Assembly (NCBI GenBank): GCA_016719105.1
Contig: JADKAQ010000004.1
Coordinates: forward strand, 124,001 to 188,000
Direction of reading: 5' to 3'
Origin: Gemmatimonadota bacterium
GTDB lineage: Bacteria; Gemmatimonadota; Gemmatimonadetes; Gemmatimonadales; Gemmatimonadaceae
Length of the DNA stretch: 64,000 nt
In this document: positions 9,001 through 17,288 of the stretch, piece by piece
Layout of the letters: each line of letters begins with the position of its first letter
Position numbering within the stretch: position 1 is the first letter of the stretch
Notes under the pieces: model-generated
What the model saw: the letters and a program-made list of their open reading frames with translations, nothing else
Database searches by the model: none
What the model was told of the DNA's origin: nothing
Translations under genes and position numbers: made by a program

Positions 9001-12000
9001 CACGGCAAGCGTCGCCACGCCAGGCGACTCCAACCCGGCCAACAACAGCGCCTCCGATCCCACGACCGTCGCGTCGCCGATCGACCTGCAGCTGACCAAG
9101 AGTGCGACCTCCGCGTTCGTGGTGGGCGCGAACGCGACGTACCTGCTCGACGTGACGAACGTCGGTGCGGGGGCCACGACGGGGGCGATCACCGTCACCG
9201 ACGTCCTCCCCGCCGGACTGACCTACCTTTCGGCAACGGGGGCGGGCTTCACCTGCTCGGCGTCCGGGCAGGCGGTGACGTGTACGGCGCCGGGGCCGAT
9301 GACGGCGGGGCAGAGCATCGGGATCACGCTCACCGTTGCGGTGGGGAGCGCGGCGGCGCCGGGGGTCACCAACACGGCCACCGTCTCCACGCCGGGCGAC
9401 GGCAATCCGGCCAACAACACCGGGAGTGTCTCCAGCGCCGTGGCGCCGGGGGTCGACCTGGCGATCACCAAGGTCGCGAGTGCGCTGACCACCGGGAGCA
9501 ACGCGACCTTCACGCTCGGCGTGACGAACGTGGGCACCGGGAGCACGACCGGGACGATCACGGTCACGGACAACCTCGCGACCGGGTTGACCTTCCTGAG
9601 CGGGAGCGGTGCCGGTTTCACCTGCTCTGCGGCCGGGCAGCTCGTCAGCTGCACGCGCACCGCGGTGCTCACCCCCGGGCAGTCCGCCAGCATCACCATC
9701 ACCGTCGCCGTCTCCGCGACCGCGGGCACGTCGATCGTCAACACGGCGACCGTCTCCACGCCGGGCGACAGCAACCTGCCGAACAACACGGCGACCGTCG
9801 GTCCGGTCACGGTGGGGACACCGGCGCCGGACCTCGCCATCACCAAGGCGGTGAACGGGACGATCCTCGCCGGGGGGAACGCGACCTTCACCATCGGCGT
9901 CCAGAACGTCGGGCAGGGGAGCACCACCGGGCCGATCACCGTCACGGACGTCCTGCAGTCGGGGCTGACCTTCGTGAGCGGGAGCGGGGCCGGATGGAGC
10001 TGCCAGGCGAGTGGACAGGTCGTCACCTGCACCAATGCCGGGCCGCTGGCACCGGGAGGCGCGACCACGTTGCAGCTGGTGGTCGCCGTCGCCCCGGGGG
10101 TCACCAGCGTGTCGAACACCGCATCGGTCGCCACCACGGGCGACAGCAACAGCGGCAACAACAGCGCCGCGACGGGCGGCATCCCGACGACGCCGGCGCC
10201 GGACCTGTCGCTCCAGAAGGCCGCGACCGGATCCTTCAGCGTGGGGCAGCCCGCCAGCTACACGCTCACCGTGACGAACACGGGAGCTGGCCCGACGATC
10301 GGCGTCATCACCGTCACCGACAACCTTCCGGCCTCGCTGCGCTTCGTGTCGGCGGCCGGTCCCGGATGGAGCTGCTCGGCGGCCGGGCAGCTGGTCACGT
10401 GCACCAACCCCGGCCCGTTGGCGCCGGGGGCCACCAGCACCATCACGCTGACCGTGCTTCCGACAGCGGCGGCGGCGCCATCGGTGACCAACACGGCGAC
10501 GGTCATGACCCCGGGTGACACGAACGGCGGCAACAATACGGGGAGCAACACGACGCCGGTCGGCGGAACCGTCGACCTCGCGCTCGACAAGGTTGGTCCT
10601 GACAGCGTCTCGGTGGGTGGAGTCGCCAGCTACACGCTCGCCGTGCGCAACGTCGGGACGCTGCCCACGAGCACGGCGATCACCCTTGCGGACACCCTGC
10701 CGCCGGGCCTGACGTTCCAGACGGCCTCGGGCGGTGGATTCAGCTGCAGCGCCAGCGGCGCGGTGGTCACCTGCACGCGCACCACGCCGCCGCTGCTGCC
10801 CGGCGAGACGGCGACCGTAACGCTCACGGCACTCGTCACCGCGGGCGTGAGCGCTCCCGTCACCAACCGCGCCTGCGTCGCCACGACGCCTGACGCCAAC
10901 GCAGCCAACAACTGCGATACCCAGACGACGGGGATCAGCGGCGGTGTCGACCTCGTGATGCTGAAGGACATCGTCGGTTCGCTGGTGATCGGCCAACCCG
11001 GGCGCTACACGCTCGGCGTGCGCAACGTCGGGACGGCGCCGGCCGCACCCATCATCACCGTGGTGGATACACTCCCCGCGGGGCTCGGCTTCCTCTCCGC
11101 CAGCGGCAACGATTGGATGTGTGCCGCTGTGGGCAACGTCGTCACCTGCTTGCGCTCGACGCCGCTCGCGCCGGGTGTCACGTCGACCATCGACCTCAAC
11201 GTGAGCGTCAGTGCGCAGGCCGTCCCCGGCGTCAACAACTGCGCGAGGGTCAGTGCGCCGAACGAAACGGGGAGCCTGATCAACAATACGAGTTGCGTGG
11301 CTGTCCCGGTCGCGGGCGTCGGCGTGCTCGAACTCGAGAAGCGCGTCTCCAAGTCGGAGGCGCAGGTGGGCGACGTGATCGACTACACGGTGACGGTGAA
11401 GAACACCGGCGCCGGTGACGTGACGGACGCTGTCGTGAGCGATACCCTCCCGGTCGGCTTCAGCTACGAAGCGCGCACCGCGCGCCTGGGGCGGTCGTCG
11501 ACTGCAGAGCCGGCGGGGGCGCCAGGCCCGTTGCTGGCCTTCAGCCTCGGTCGCATCGCGCGCGGGAGTTCGGTCACGCTGACGTACCGCGTGCGCATTG
11601 GCGTCGGGGCTCGCATCGGCGTGAACACCAATGTGGCGGTGGCCAGCAGCGCCGGCGGCGGGACGAAATCGCCGCCGGGGTACGCGTCGACGCGAGTCAT
11701 CGGAGGCTTCTTTCAGGAGCGCGGGGCCATCGTCGGCAAGATCTACCTGCAGTGCAACTGTGCCAGCGAGCTGCAGGAAGGCGGTGAGGTCGGGATCCCC
11801 GGCGTCCGCGTCTTCCTCGAGGATGGATCGTCGGTCGTCACCGATGTGGAAGGGAAGTACTCCTTCTACAACGTCGCGTCGCGCCTGCACGTGGTGAAGA
11901 TCGATCGCGCGTCGCTGCCGCAGGGTGCGGTGCTGACGCCGTTAGGCAACCGTAACGCGGGCGACGGATACTCGCGCTTTGCGGATGTGAAGATGGGCGA

Positions 12001-15000
12001 ACTACACAAGGCCGACTTTGCCGACGGCTCGGGATCGGCCGAGGTGCTGGCGCGCGTGCTCGAGCGCCGCCGTGGCGGCGAAGTGAACGGTGCGGGCGAG
12101 CGTCCGGTGAGCTCGACCTATCCGGAAGCGGAAGGGGCGGTGCTCGCCGCCACGACACCGCGTGATACGCTGCGCGGCGAGGCCCGGGCGGCGTACGACC
12201 TCGCCAACACTCGCGGGACGTCCGGCACGACGATGCTCGCCGCGACCCCGCTGCATCCCAAGGGGCCGAATGGCGGACAGTCGCAGTCGTATTCCCCGCT
12301 GCTCGGCAATCGGACACTTACCGATCGCAACTCGCAGTTGCCGGTCACGCCGCTCAACGCGCGTGATCGTCGCACGGTGTCCCCGGCGGCCCCGGGGCGC
12401 CTGGAAGTCGCCGTCGAGCCTAACGCCATTCCGGCGGACGGTCAGACGCTCGTCCCGGTGTACGTGCGCATCCTCGATGCGTCGGGCGAGCCGGTGAAGG
12501 GGACCGCGACTGCCACGCTGGAGTCGTCGCTGGGCCGCTGGCTCGATGCCAGCGCGCTGGAGGTTGCCAATCAGGGATTGCAGGTGACGCTCAAGGACGG
12601 CCAGGGGGCGTTCTACCTGGTCGCACCGGGCGACCCGGGGCGTGGCGAGTTGCGCGTCACCACCGACCTCGGCGAGATGACGCTTCCGTTGACGTTTGTC
12701 GCCTCGGCGCGCCAGCTCACGGCGACGGGGCTCCTCAACGCGCGCGTCGACTTGCGTGCGCTCCTCTCCGGGGGCAATGCGCTCGCCAGCGATGCCGACG
12801 GCTTCGAGGAGGCATTGCGCGACTGGAGCACGGAGAACAACGACGGAAAGGTGCGCGCCGGTGCGCGTGGCGCCCTCTTCCTCAAGGGACGCGTCGCGGG
12901 CGACCGCCTGCTCACCCTCGCGTATGACTCGGAACGCGATCGCGGCCGCACCTACTTCCGCGACATCCGTCCCGACGACTTCTACCCGACGTACGGCGAC
13001 GGCGCACTGCGCGAGTTCGATGCGCAGTCGCGGCGCCGATTCTATGCTCGCCTGGACAACGGGACGTCGTACACCCTGTTCGGCGACTTCCAGACCGCAC
13101 GCGCCGACGAGCGTCGGGTGATCTCGGCATACGACCGCACGCTCAACGGTGCCGTGCAGCACTTCGACGGCGGGCGCGGACGGGCGACGCTGTTCGCCAG
13201 CCAGGGGCGCGGGCGCCAGGTGGTGGATGAGCTCCCCGGCCGTGGCATCTCCGGGCCATACGCGCTCACGCGCGCCGAAGGGCTGGTCAACTCGGAACGC
13301 GTCGAGATCGTCACGCGCGACCGCAACCAGCCGTCGGTGATCCTCTCGCGCACGGTGCTCACGCGCTTTGCCGACTACACCATCGAAGCGCTCACGGGCC
13401 GACTCATCTTCCGCAATCCGATCCCCAGCGCCGACGCCAACCTCAACCCGGTGTCGATTCGGGTGACGTACGAGGCCGAGTCGGCGGGCGGGGAGAAGTT
13501 CTGGGTGTACGGTGGCGACGCGTCGTGGCGCCTGACGAGTCGCCTCGAAGTGGGCGGTACGTATGCCCGCGACGAGAACCCGCTGCAGCTCACGCAGCTC
13601 GCCGGCATCAACGCAACGGCGAAGCTCGCGGCCGGCACCTTCCTCATGGGCGAGTGGGCGCGGACGGGGGTCGGTGACATCAATGGCAACGCGGCGCGCG
13701 TCGAGCTTCGCCATCAGTCGGAGCGCCTCGAAGGACGCGCCTTCGCGGTGCGCAGCGATGCCGACTTCAACAACACCTCGTCGACCTTCTACGGGGGACG
13801 TACCGAATTCGGCGGACGCTTCTCGGCACGACTCGATAGCGCCACGCGCCTGGTGGGCGAAGCGCTGCATACCGAGGACACCATGCGCGATGCCTCGCGC
13901 AACGGGATGCTCCTTGCCCTCGAGCGCCAGCTGAATCGCGCGTGGCGTGCGGAGTTCGGTTACCGCTACGCCAAGGAGTCCGGGGTCGTGACGCCGGGGC
14001 AGTCGACGCTCGCTCCGGTCGACCGCGACGTGAGCGCGATCCGCGGGCGCCTGACGTGGACGCTCCCGCAGCAGACGCGCACCGCGCTCTTCGCTGAGTA
14101 CGAGCAGGATGTGCGCGATCCCTCGCACCGTGGCGCAGTGGGCGGCGAGTACATCCTTTCGAATCGCGCGCGCCTGTACGGGCGTCACGAGTGGCTTACG
14201 GGAGTGGAAGGAGCCTACGCCACCAACCTCGGCACCACGCAGCAGTACACGGTGTTCGGCATCGACGCCGACTACCTCCGCAACACGCGCATGTTCAGCG
14301 AGTACCGCGCGCGCGACGCCTACAGCGGGCGTGATGCGGAGGCGTCGATCGGGTTGCGCAACCGGTGGGCGCTCGGGCCGGGGCTCATCGTCAACACGAG
14401 CTTCGAACGGGTCTCGCCGCTCCACGCCGTGATACCAAGCGATGCACTCGCCATCACCGGCGGGGTCGAGTGGACCAAGCCGGCGCTCTGGAAGAGCACC
14501 GCGCGCCTCGAGTTCCGCAACGCCGACACCGGCGACAACATGCTCGCCTCGTTCGGCTACGCCCGAAAGCTCACGCGCGACTGGACCTTCCTCGGTCGTA
14601 CGCTGTGGGACGTGGCCGACGTGCAGAACAACCAGACGCGCGGCTGGTCGCAGTTGGGCTTCGCGTGGCGTGAGACCGATCGCAATCGCTGGAATGCGGT
14701 CATGCGCTACGAGAACAAGGTCGAGCATTTCGGGGCGCTGGCCGCGACGCCGGCGACAGAGTCGGTGGCGCACATCCTCGCCGCCCTGGTCAACGTGCAG
14801 CCGACGAACCGCCTGACGCTCTCGGGTCGGTACGCCGCCAAGTCGGCGCGTGATGACGTGGGGCCGCTCTCCAGCCGAAACACCTCGCAGCTCTTCATGG
14901 GGCGCGGCATCTACGACCTCAATCGGCGACTGGACATGGGAGTGATCGGCTCGCTCCTCGCCACGGATGGGCTCTCGTCACGGCAGTACGGCCTGGGTGG

Positions 15001-15211
15001 TGAGCTTGGCCTCCTCGTGATGAAGAACCTCCGTGTGGCCGCCGGCTACAACCTGTTCGGCTTCACCGACAAGGACCTCAACACCTTCGGCACGACGCGA
15101 AAGGGGGCGTATCTGGAGCTCGGATTCAAGTTCGACGAGTCGCTCTTCGGTGTCGGCGGATCACCCGCCGCGCCGTGCGACAACGCCTGCCGCAGCGGCA
15201 AGGAGGACTGA
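6020..15211 (+). CDS. Giant DUF11-repeat surface protein with C-terminal outer-membrane beta-barrel
   Basis: The protein has about 3,063 residues. A hydrophobic N-terminus ending near PAGPLAAQ acts as signal peptide. One divergent DUF11 domain (about 100-255) and some thirteen canonical DUF11 repeats (about 265-1895, near 120 residues each) follow. Each canonical repeat runs through DLTIAK, NVGTSATTG, ITVTDILPAGLTF, GWTC, CTNPGP and GDTNPANNSAS. A CnaB/SdrD-type domain lies at about 1896-2000 (VRVFLEDGSSVVTDVEGKYS). An Ig-like domain lies at about 2130-2240 (IPADGQTLVPVYVRI). The last 800 residues are rich in alternating strands and aromatics, as in an outer-membrane barrel. The likely arrangement is a surface stalk displayed through its own barrel. 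The conserved Cys pair per repeat could form a disulfide. The GTG at 6020 has AGG nearby; the ATG at 6050 is an alternative. An OmpA-type lipoprotein gene follows 2 bp later. Confidence 0.85.
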   Translation: MLSLSPPQFRMFPIANVPASAQAFVLWFAAAVALAVPAGPLAAQRLAPQGPAIGNVRAMAYPATGFVGAPARAARVADATTPAGGRSAGRVERALFAQLFSGSLIKTVTDLNGGNVMPGDVLEYVITATNTGPHDALFSILYDTIPANTTYQSNSLRILTGPNAGAKTDATNDDQAQYDVAPRRVRFRLGVGATGAKNGTIAPGASTSLSFRVTINGATAPGTVISNIATITYTDTVDKQFEIHQKSLPVGGLVTGEPTDITVTVPDLTIAKSHSGSFTRGKSATYTLAVSNIGNGGSTAAISVSDVLPAGLTPTAASGTGWSCTIAAQTVSCTNPGPVAAGASLAPITLTVDVTATAPSSLTNTATVSGGGETNTGNNSASDLTTVVDPLIDLAITKTEPSASVTVGSNMTYTIGVANVSSDATIGPITVTDILPAGLTYVGVSATGWSCGIAGQTLTCTYPTALAGGASLPDILLTVSVGAAAAPLVTNIATVSTTVPDAVPGNNSASEATPVVVPAPDLTLAKAATGPFTVGANASYTLTVSNVGTSATTGAISVTDILPAGLTFVSATGTGWTCSHAAGTVSCSTPGPVANGASLPAITLTVDVGAAAAPSVLNAATVSTTGDGNATNNTGSVTTPVSAPASIDLAIAKTHSGTFVVGTTNSFTLTVSNVGTLPTTGAVTVTDILPTGLTYSSATGSGWTCGNAGATVTCTNPGPIAAGASTAITLTVTVGAAALPTVTNTASVATAGDTNGANDSASDPVTVGAPDLTIAKTASSAFTIGSNATYALAVSNVSTTATTASISVSDVLPAGLTFVSATGTGWTCGHAAGTVSCTHPGPVAGGAALPVITLTVAVGAPAAPSVTNTATVSTAGDTNAGNNASSALTPVTSAPVLDLSIAKSHSGTFAVGASGSYTLTVRNVGTIPTTGAITVSDNLPAGLTYRSATGTGWSCGAVGALVTCTNAGPLATGATSTITLVVDVNAAAIPSIINTASVATPGDSNPANNSASDPTTVASPIDLQLTKSATSAFVVGANATYLLDVTNVGAGATTGAITVTDVLPAGLTYLSATGAGFTCSASGQAVTCTAPGPMTAGQSIGITLTVAVGSAAAPGVTNTATVSTPGDGNPANNTGSVSSAVAPGVDLAITKVASALTTGSNATFTLGVTNVGTGSTTGTITVTDNLATGLTFLSGSGAGFTCSAAGQLVSCTRTAVLTPGQSASITITVAVSATAGTSIVNTATVSTPGDSNLPNNTATVGPVTVGTPAPDLAITKAVNGTILAGGNATFTIGVQNVGQGSTTGPITVTDVLQSGLTFVSGSGAGWSCQASGQVVTCTNAGPLAPGGATTLQLVVAVAPGVTSVSNTASVATTGDSNSGNNSAATGGIPTTPAPDLSLQKAATGSFSVGQPASYTLTVTNTGAGPTIGVITVTDNLPASLRFVSAAGPGWSCSAAGQLVTCTNPGPLAPGATSTITLTVLPTAAAAPSVTNTATVMTPGDTNGGNNTGSNTTPVGGTVDLALDKVGPDSVSVGGVASYTLAVRNVGTLPTSTAITLADTLPPGLTFQTASGGGFSCSASGAVVTCTRTTPPLLPGETATVTLTALVTAGVSAPVTNRACVATTPDANAANNCDTQTTGISGGVDLVMLKDIVGSLVIGQPGRYTLGVRNVGTAPAAPIITVVDTLPAGLGFLSASGNDWMCAAVGNVVTCLRSTPLAPGVTSTIDLNVSVSAQAVPGVNNCARVSAPNETGSLINNTSCVAVPVAGVGVLELEKRVSKSEAQVGDVIDYTVTVKNTGAGDVTDAVVSDTLPVGFSYEARTARLGRSSTAEPAGAPGPLLAFSLGRIARGSSVTLTYRVRIGVGARIGVNTNVAVASSAGGGTKSPPGYASTRVIGGFFQERGAIVGKIYLQCNCASELQEGGEVGIPGVRVFLEDGSSVVTDVEGKYSFYNVASRLHVVKIDRASLPQGAVLTPLGNRNAGDGYSRFADVKMGELHKADFADGSGSAEVLARVLERRRGGEVNGAGERPVSSTYPEAEGAVLAATTPRDTLRGEARAAYDLANTRGTSGTTMLAATPLHPKGPNGGQSQSYSPLLGNRTLTDRNSQLPVTPLNARDRRTVSPAAPGRLEVAVEPNAIPADGQTLVPVYVRILDASGEPVKGTATATLESSLGRWLDASALEVANQGLQVTLKDGQGAFYLVAPGDPGRGELRVTTDLGEMTLPLTFVASARQLTATGLLNARVDLRALLSGGNALASDADGFEEALRDWSTENNDGKVRAGARGALFLKGRVAGDRLLTLAYDSERDRGRTYFRDIRPDDFYPTYGDGALREFDAQSRRRFYARLDNGTSYTLFGDFQTARADERRVISAYDRTLNGAVQHFDGGRGRATLFASQGRGRQVVDELPGRGISGPYALTRAEGLVNSERVEIVTRDRNQPSVILSRTVLTRFADYTIEALTGRLIFRNPIPSADANLNPVSIRVTYEAESAGGEKFWVYGGDASWRLTSRLEVGGTYARDENPLQLTQLAGINATAKLAAGTFLMGEWARTGVGDINGNAARVELRHQSERLEGRAFAVRSDADFNNTSSTFYGGRTEFGGRFSARLDSATRLVGEALHTEDTMRDASRNGMLLALERQLNRAWRAEFGYRYAKESGVVTPGQSTLAPVDRDVSAIRGRLTWTLPQQTRTALFAEYEQDVRDPSHRGAVGGEYILSNRARLYGRHEWLTGVEGAYATNLGTTQQYTVFGIDADYLRNTRMFSEYRARDAYSGRDAEASIGLRNRWALGPGLIVNTSFERVSPLHAVIPSDALAITGGVEWTKPALWKSTARLEFRNADTGDNMLASFGYARKLTRDWTFLGRTLWDVADVQNNQTRGWSQLGFAWRETDRNRWNAVMRYENKVEHFGALAATPATESVAHILAALVNVQPTNRLTLSGRYAAKSARDDVGPLSSRNTSQLFMGRGIYDLNRRLDMGVIGSLLATDGLSSRQYGLGGELGLLVMKNLRVAAGYNLFGFTDKDLNTFGTTRKGAYLELGFKFDESLFGVGGSPAAPCDNACRSGKED
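6818..11700 (+). repeat. Tandem DUF11-coding repeats, about 370 bp each
   Basis: About thirteen in-frame repeats with related DNA words occur, such as variants of GGCTGGACCTGC and GGCGACACCAACGC. They are diverged rather than identical, so recent slippage is not obvious, but the array could still recombine. Confidence 0.8.
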
Positions 15212-15213
15212 CC

Positions 15214-16218
15214 ATGATGACGCACTCCTGTCGCGCCCTCGCGCTCTGCACCGTTGCGGCGGCCATCTCGCTCGGTGGTTGCGCCCGCGGTGGCGCCGTC
15301 GCCTCGAGCCGCCTCACGCCGGTCAGCGACCGACTCTCGGACGAGTCGTTCGCGCGTGACCTCGCGCTCATCGCCGCGCAGGAACGGCGCGTGATGCAAG
15401 CGGTCGCACCGGCCACGACGGAACGCGTGCGCATCGCGCGCCGCGCGCTTGAGTACCTCGCGCTCGCACGCGATGCCTACGAGCGCAACGATCGCTCGTC
15501 CTTCCCGGACGATGCGCTCGCCTGGGCGCAGGCCGACCTGGCGTCGCTGACAGGCGGGGCGGCGGCAACCGTCACCAGCGCCGTCCCCATGCCGGGGCCG
15601 GCCAAGGCGGCACACCCCTTCCTTGCGGGGAAGGCGTGCTACGCCGAGACGCAGTCGCCGTGGGCGCAGACGCTCAACGGCATGGAGGCGCGTGCCGGTG
15701 CGCCCATCGTCCCGGATCGACCCGCGCCGGTTCCTGTCGATGAGCGTCCACTGCCCGAGCGCCCCACTCGGTGCGCCGGGCCTGAGCGACTCGTCGGCGT
15801 TCCCGGCAACGTGCACTTTGCCCTCGATCGCTCCATGCTGTCCAGCGCCACGCGCGAGGTGCTCGATCGCGCCGCGGCGGCACTCGCTCCCTTCCCGAAC
15901 GTGCGTGTGCGGCTGGCGGGGCACACCGACGTGCGGGCGTCGGAGGCGTACAATCAGGCGCTCTCCGAGCGTCGAGTGAACGCGGTGCGCGACTACCTGG
16001 CGGCGCGCGGCGTCTCGGTCGAGCGGCTCGAGACTGACGCGCGCGGCGAGTTGCAGCCGCTCGTCGCCGGTGGCTCCGCCCGTGACCACGCCCGCAACCG
16101 TCGCGTCGAACTGCGGTACGTGCTGTGCGACGGGACCGAGATTCCCCTCAGCGAGGAGCTGAGTGACTTGCAGCTCGAGGCCATCCGACGCCGCCAGCTG
16201 CCACGCGAGAAGGACTGA
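15214..16218 (+). CDS. OmpA-family lipoprotein, partner of the giant barrel protein
   Basis: This protein of 334 residues has a lipoprotein signal (LCTVAAAISLGGC) and a C-terminal OmpA-type peptidoglycan-binding domain from about residue 200. The domain contains NVHFALDRSML, LAGHTDVRASEAYNQALSERR and the closing HARNRRVELRY. Residues 25-190 are helical and Ala-rich and have no recognised fold. The ATG at 15214 has AAGGAGG 7 bases upstream and lies 2 bp after the stop of the giant gene, so the two are almost surely co-transcribed. It probably ties the barrel protein to the cell wall. Confidence 0.85.
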   Translation: MMTHSCRALALCTVAAAISLGGCARGGAVASSRLTPVSDRLSDESFARDLALIAAQERRVMQAVAPATTERVRIARRALEYLALARDAYERNDRSSFPDDALAWAQADLASLTGGAAATVTSAVPMPGPAKAAHPFLAGKACYAETQSPWAQTLNGMEARAGAPIVPDRPAPVPVDERPLPERPTRCAGPERLVGVPGNVHFALDRSMLSSATREVLDRAAAALAPFPNVRVRLAGHTDVRASEAYNQALSERRVNAVRDYLAARGVSVERLETDARGELQPLVAGGSARDHARNRRVELRYVLCDGTEIPLSEELSDLQLEAIRRRQLPREKD

Positions 16219-16242
16219 CCGCCTCGCGCTGGACGCCCGAAT

Positions 16243-16283
16243 CGAAACGCCCCCGCGCCGGCAACCGGCACGGGGGCGTTTCG
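16243..16283. terminator. Bidirectional terminator
   Basis: A 19-bp stem with one mismatch (16243-16261 with 16265-16283) and a 3-nt loop CAA sits between the converging OmpA lipoprotein and secreted-protein genes. Confidence 0.75.
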
Positions 16284-16311
16284 TCACGGCGATACGTGCG
16301 ACCGCGAGCGG

Positions 16312-16728
16312 TCACTCCTTTCGCACGAACGACACCTGCGAGATGATCGCCGAGCGCTCGCCGCAGCCATCCTCGACCGGCGCCAGGCGCACCGTCTTGC
16401 CGTCCTCGGAGATCGTGAGCTTGTACTTGGCCTGGCCGGGGCACATCAGCTGCCCCTCGATGTCGGTCCACACGAGGTGCTCCCCTTCGTACGACATGCG
16501 CGAGCGGGTCATCAACGCCCCGCCCTGTTCGATGATGAGGAGCGAGTCGCCTTCGAAGCGGGTCGTGAAGACGGAGACATCCATGCCCCCGGAGAAGTTC
16601 TGGTCGGGGACGACCTGATAGGTGCCCGGGGTAATCTTGCGCGGCGCCGTGCCGTTCTGGGCGAACGCGACGGACGGGACCGCGACGAGGACGGCCGCGA
16701 GCATCAGGCGACGGAGCAGGGTCGGCAT
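16312..16728 (-). CDS. Small secreted protein of unknown function
   Basis: This protein of 138 residues has a clear signal peptide (PTLLRRLMLAAVLVAVPSVAFAQ). The mature part is beta-rich with two Cys, and includes GTYQVVPDQNF and LTISEDGKTVRLAP; the alternating strands recall small lipocalin-like proteins, but no family is recognised. The ATG at 16728 is preferred over an in-frame ATG at 16770 because it places the signal peptide at the N-terminus. Transcription runs toward the shared terminator at 16243-16283. Confidence 0.65.
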   Translation of the reverse strand: MPTLLRRLMLAAVLVAVPSVAFAQNGTAPRKITPGTYQVVPDQNFSGGMDVSVFTTRFEGDSLLIIEQGGALMTRSRMSYEGEHLVWTDIEGQLMCPGQAKYKLTISEDGKTVRLAPVEDGCGERSAIISQVSFVRKE

Positions 16729-16833
16729 GTGCGAGGTGTCAGTGGTGAGGGTTGGCGACCGCCCGGCCATCGCCGAGGGTCGGTGCTACAACGATACCTG
16801 AAAAGGAACGCAGGCGCTGCGGAACGGTTTCGA

Positions 16834-16895
16834 CTACTAAAAAACTAGTTGACAGAATCTGGCGAGGGGGACATCTTCTACGAAAGATCTAGTAG
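16834..16895 (+). promoter_or_regulatory. Promoter with two BlaI-type operator dyads
   Basis: Two 18-bp elements, CTACTAAAAAACTAGTTG (16834-16851) and CTACGAAAGATCTAGTAG (16878-16895), match at 14 of 18 positions and have CTAC...GTAG symmetry. Their starts are 44 bp apart, about four helical turns. A -35 box TTGACA (16849-16854) overlaps the first. The second covers the -10/start area and touches the GGAG Shine-Dalgarno of the repressor gene. This fits autorepression by the BlaI-family protein encoded next. Confidence 0.65.
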
Positions 16896-16904
16896 GAGCG
16901 AGTC

Positions 16905-17288
16905 GTGGACGAGGTCGTCTTTACCGGGCGCGAACTGGACGTGATGGCGGTGCTGTGGGCCAGGGGCCCGAGTACCGTCGCTGAAGTGAAGGAGTCCCTC
17001 GACGACGCGCTGGCATACACCACCGTGCTCACGGTGTTGCGCACGCTCGAGGCAAAGGGGCACGTGACGCACGAGAGCGACGGCAAGGCGCATCGCTACG
17101 TGGCCCGGGTGGAGCGAGATGCCGCCGGGCGTTCGGCGCTGGGGCGTATCGTCGAGAAGATCTTCGGTGGCTCGCGCGAACTGCTGCTCACGCAGTTGGT
17201 CGGGGAACGGTCCGTCGACGATGCAGAGCTCAAGCGCCTCCGCCGGATCCTCAATGAACGCCTCAAGGAGAGCGGAGGGAGCCGGTGA
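16905..17288 (+). CDS. BlaI/MecI/CopY-family transcriptional repressor
   Basis: This protein of 127 residues has the family's N-terminal winged helix (residues about 5-80). It contains FTGRELDVMAVLWARGPSTV, YTTVLTVLRTLEAKGHVTH and a basic wing HRYVARVERD, followed by a C-terminal dimerising helix region. BlaI proteins bind dyad operators as dimers and are inactivated when cut by a partner M56 peptidase. The GTG start has GGAG 6 bases upstream. The gene overlaps the M56 peptidase by 4 bp, the standard blaI-blaR1 arrangement. The target could be envelope stress rather than beta-lactams, as no beta-lactamase is nearby. Confidence 0.9.
   Translation: MDEVVFTGRELDVMAVLWARGPSTVAEVKESLDDALAYTTVLTVLRTLEAKGHVTHESDGKAHRYVARVERDAAGRSALGRIVEKIFGGSRELLLTQLVGERSVDDAELKRLRRILNERLKESGGSR

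Noticed and set aside
6818..11700. CRISPR-like repetition
   Set aside because: The repeats are about 370 bp, coding and diverged. Nothing in the window has short direct repeats with unique spacers.
6011..11890. A 1,959-codon open frame on the minus strand opposite the giant gene
   Set aside because: It mirrors the DUF11 repeats, is extremely Arg/Gly/Asp-rich and matches no fold. The plus strand has clear domains, so this is a GC-driven shadow.
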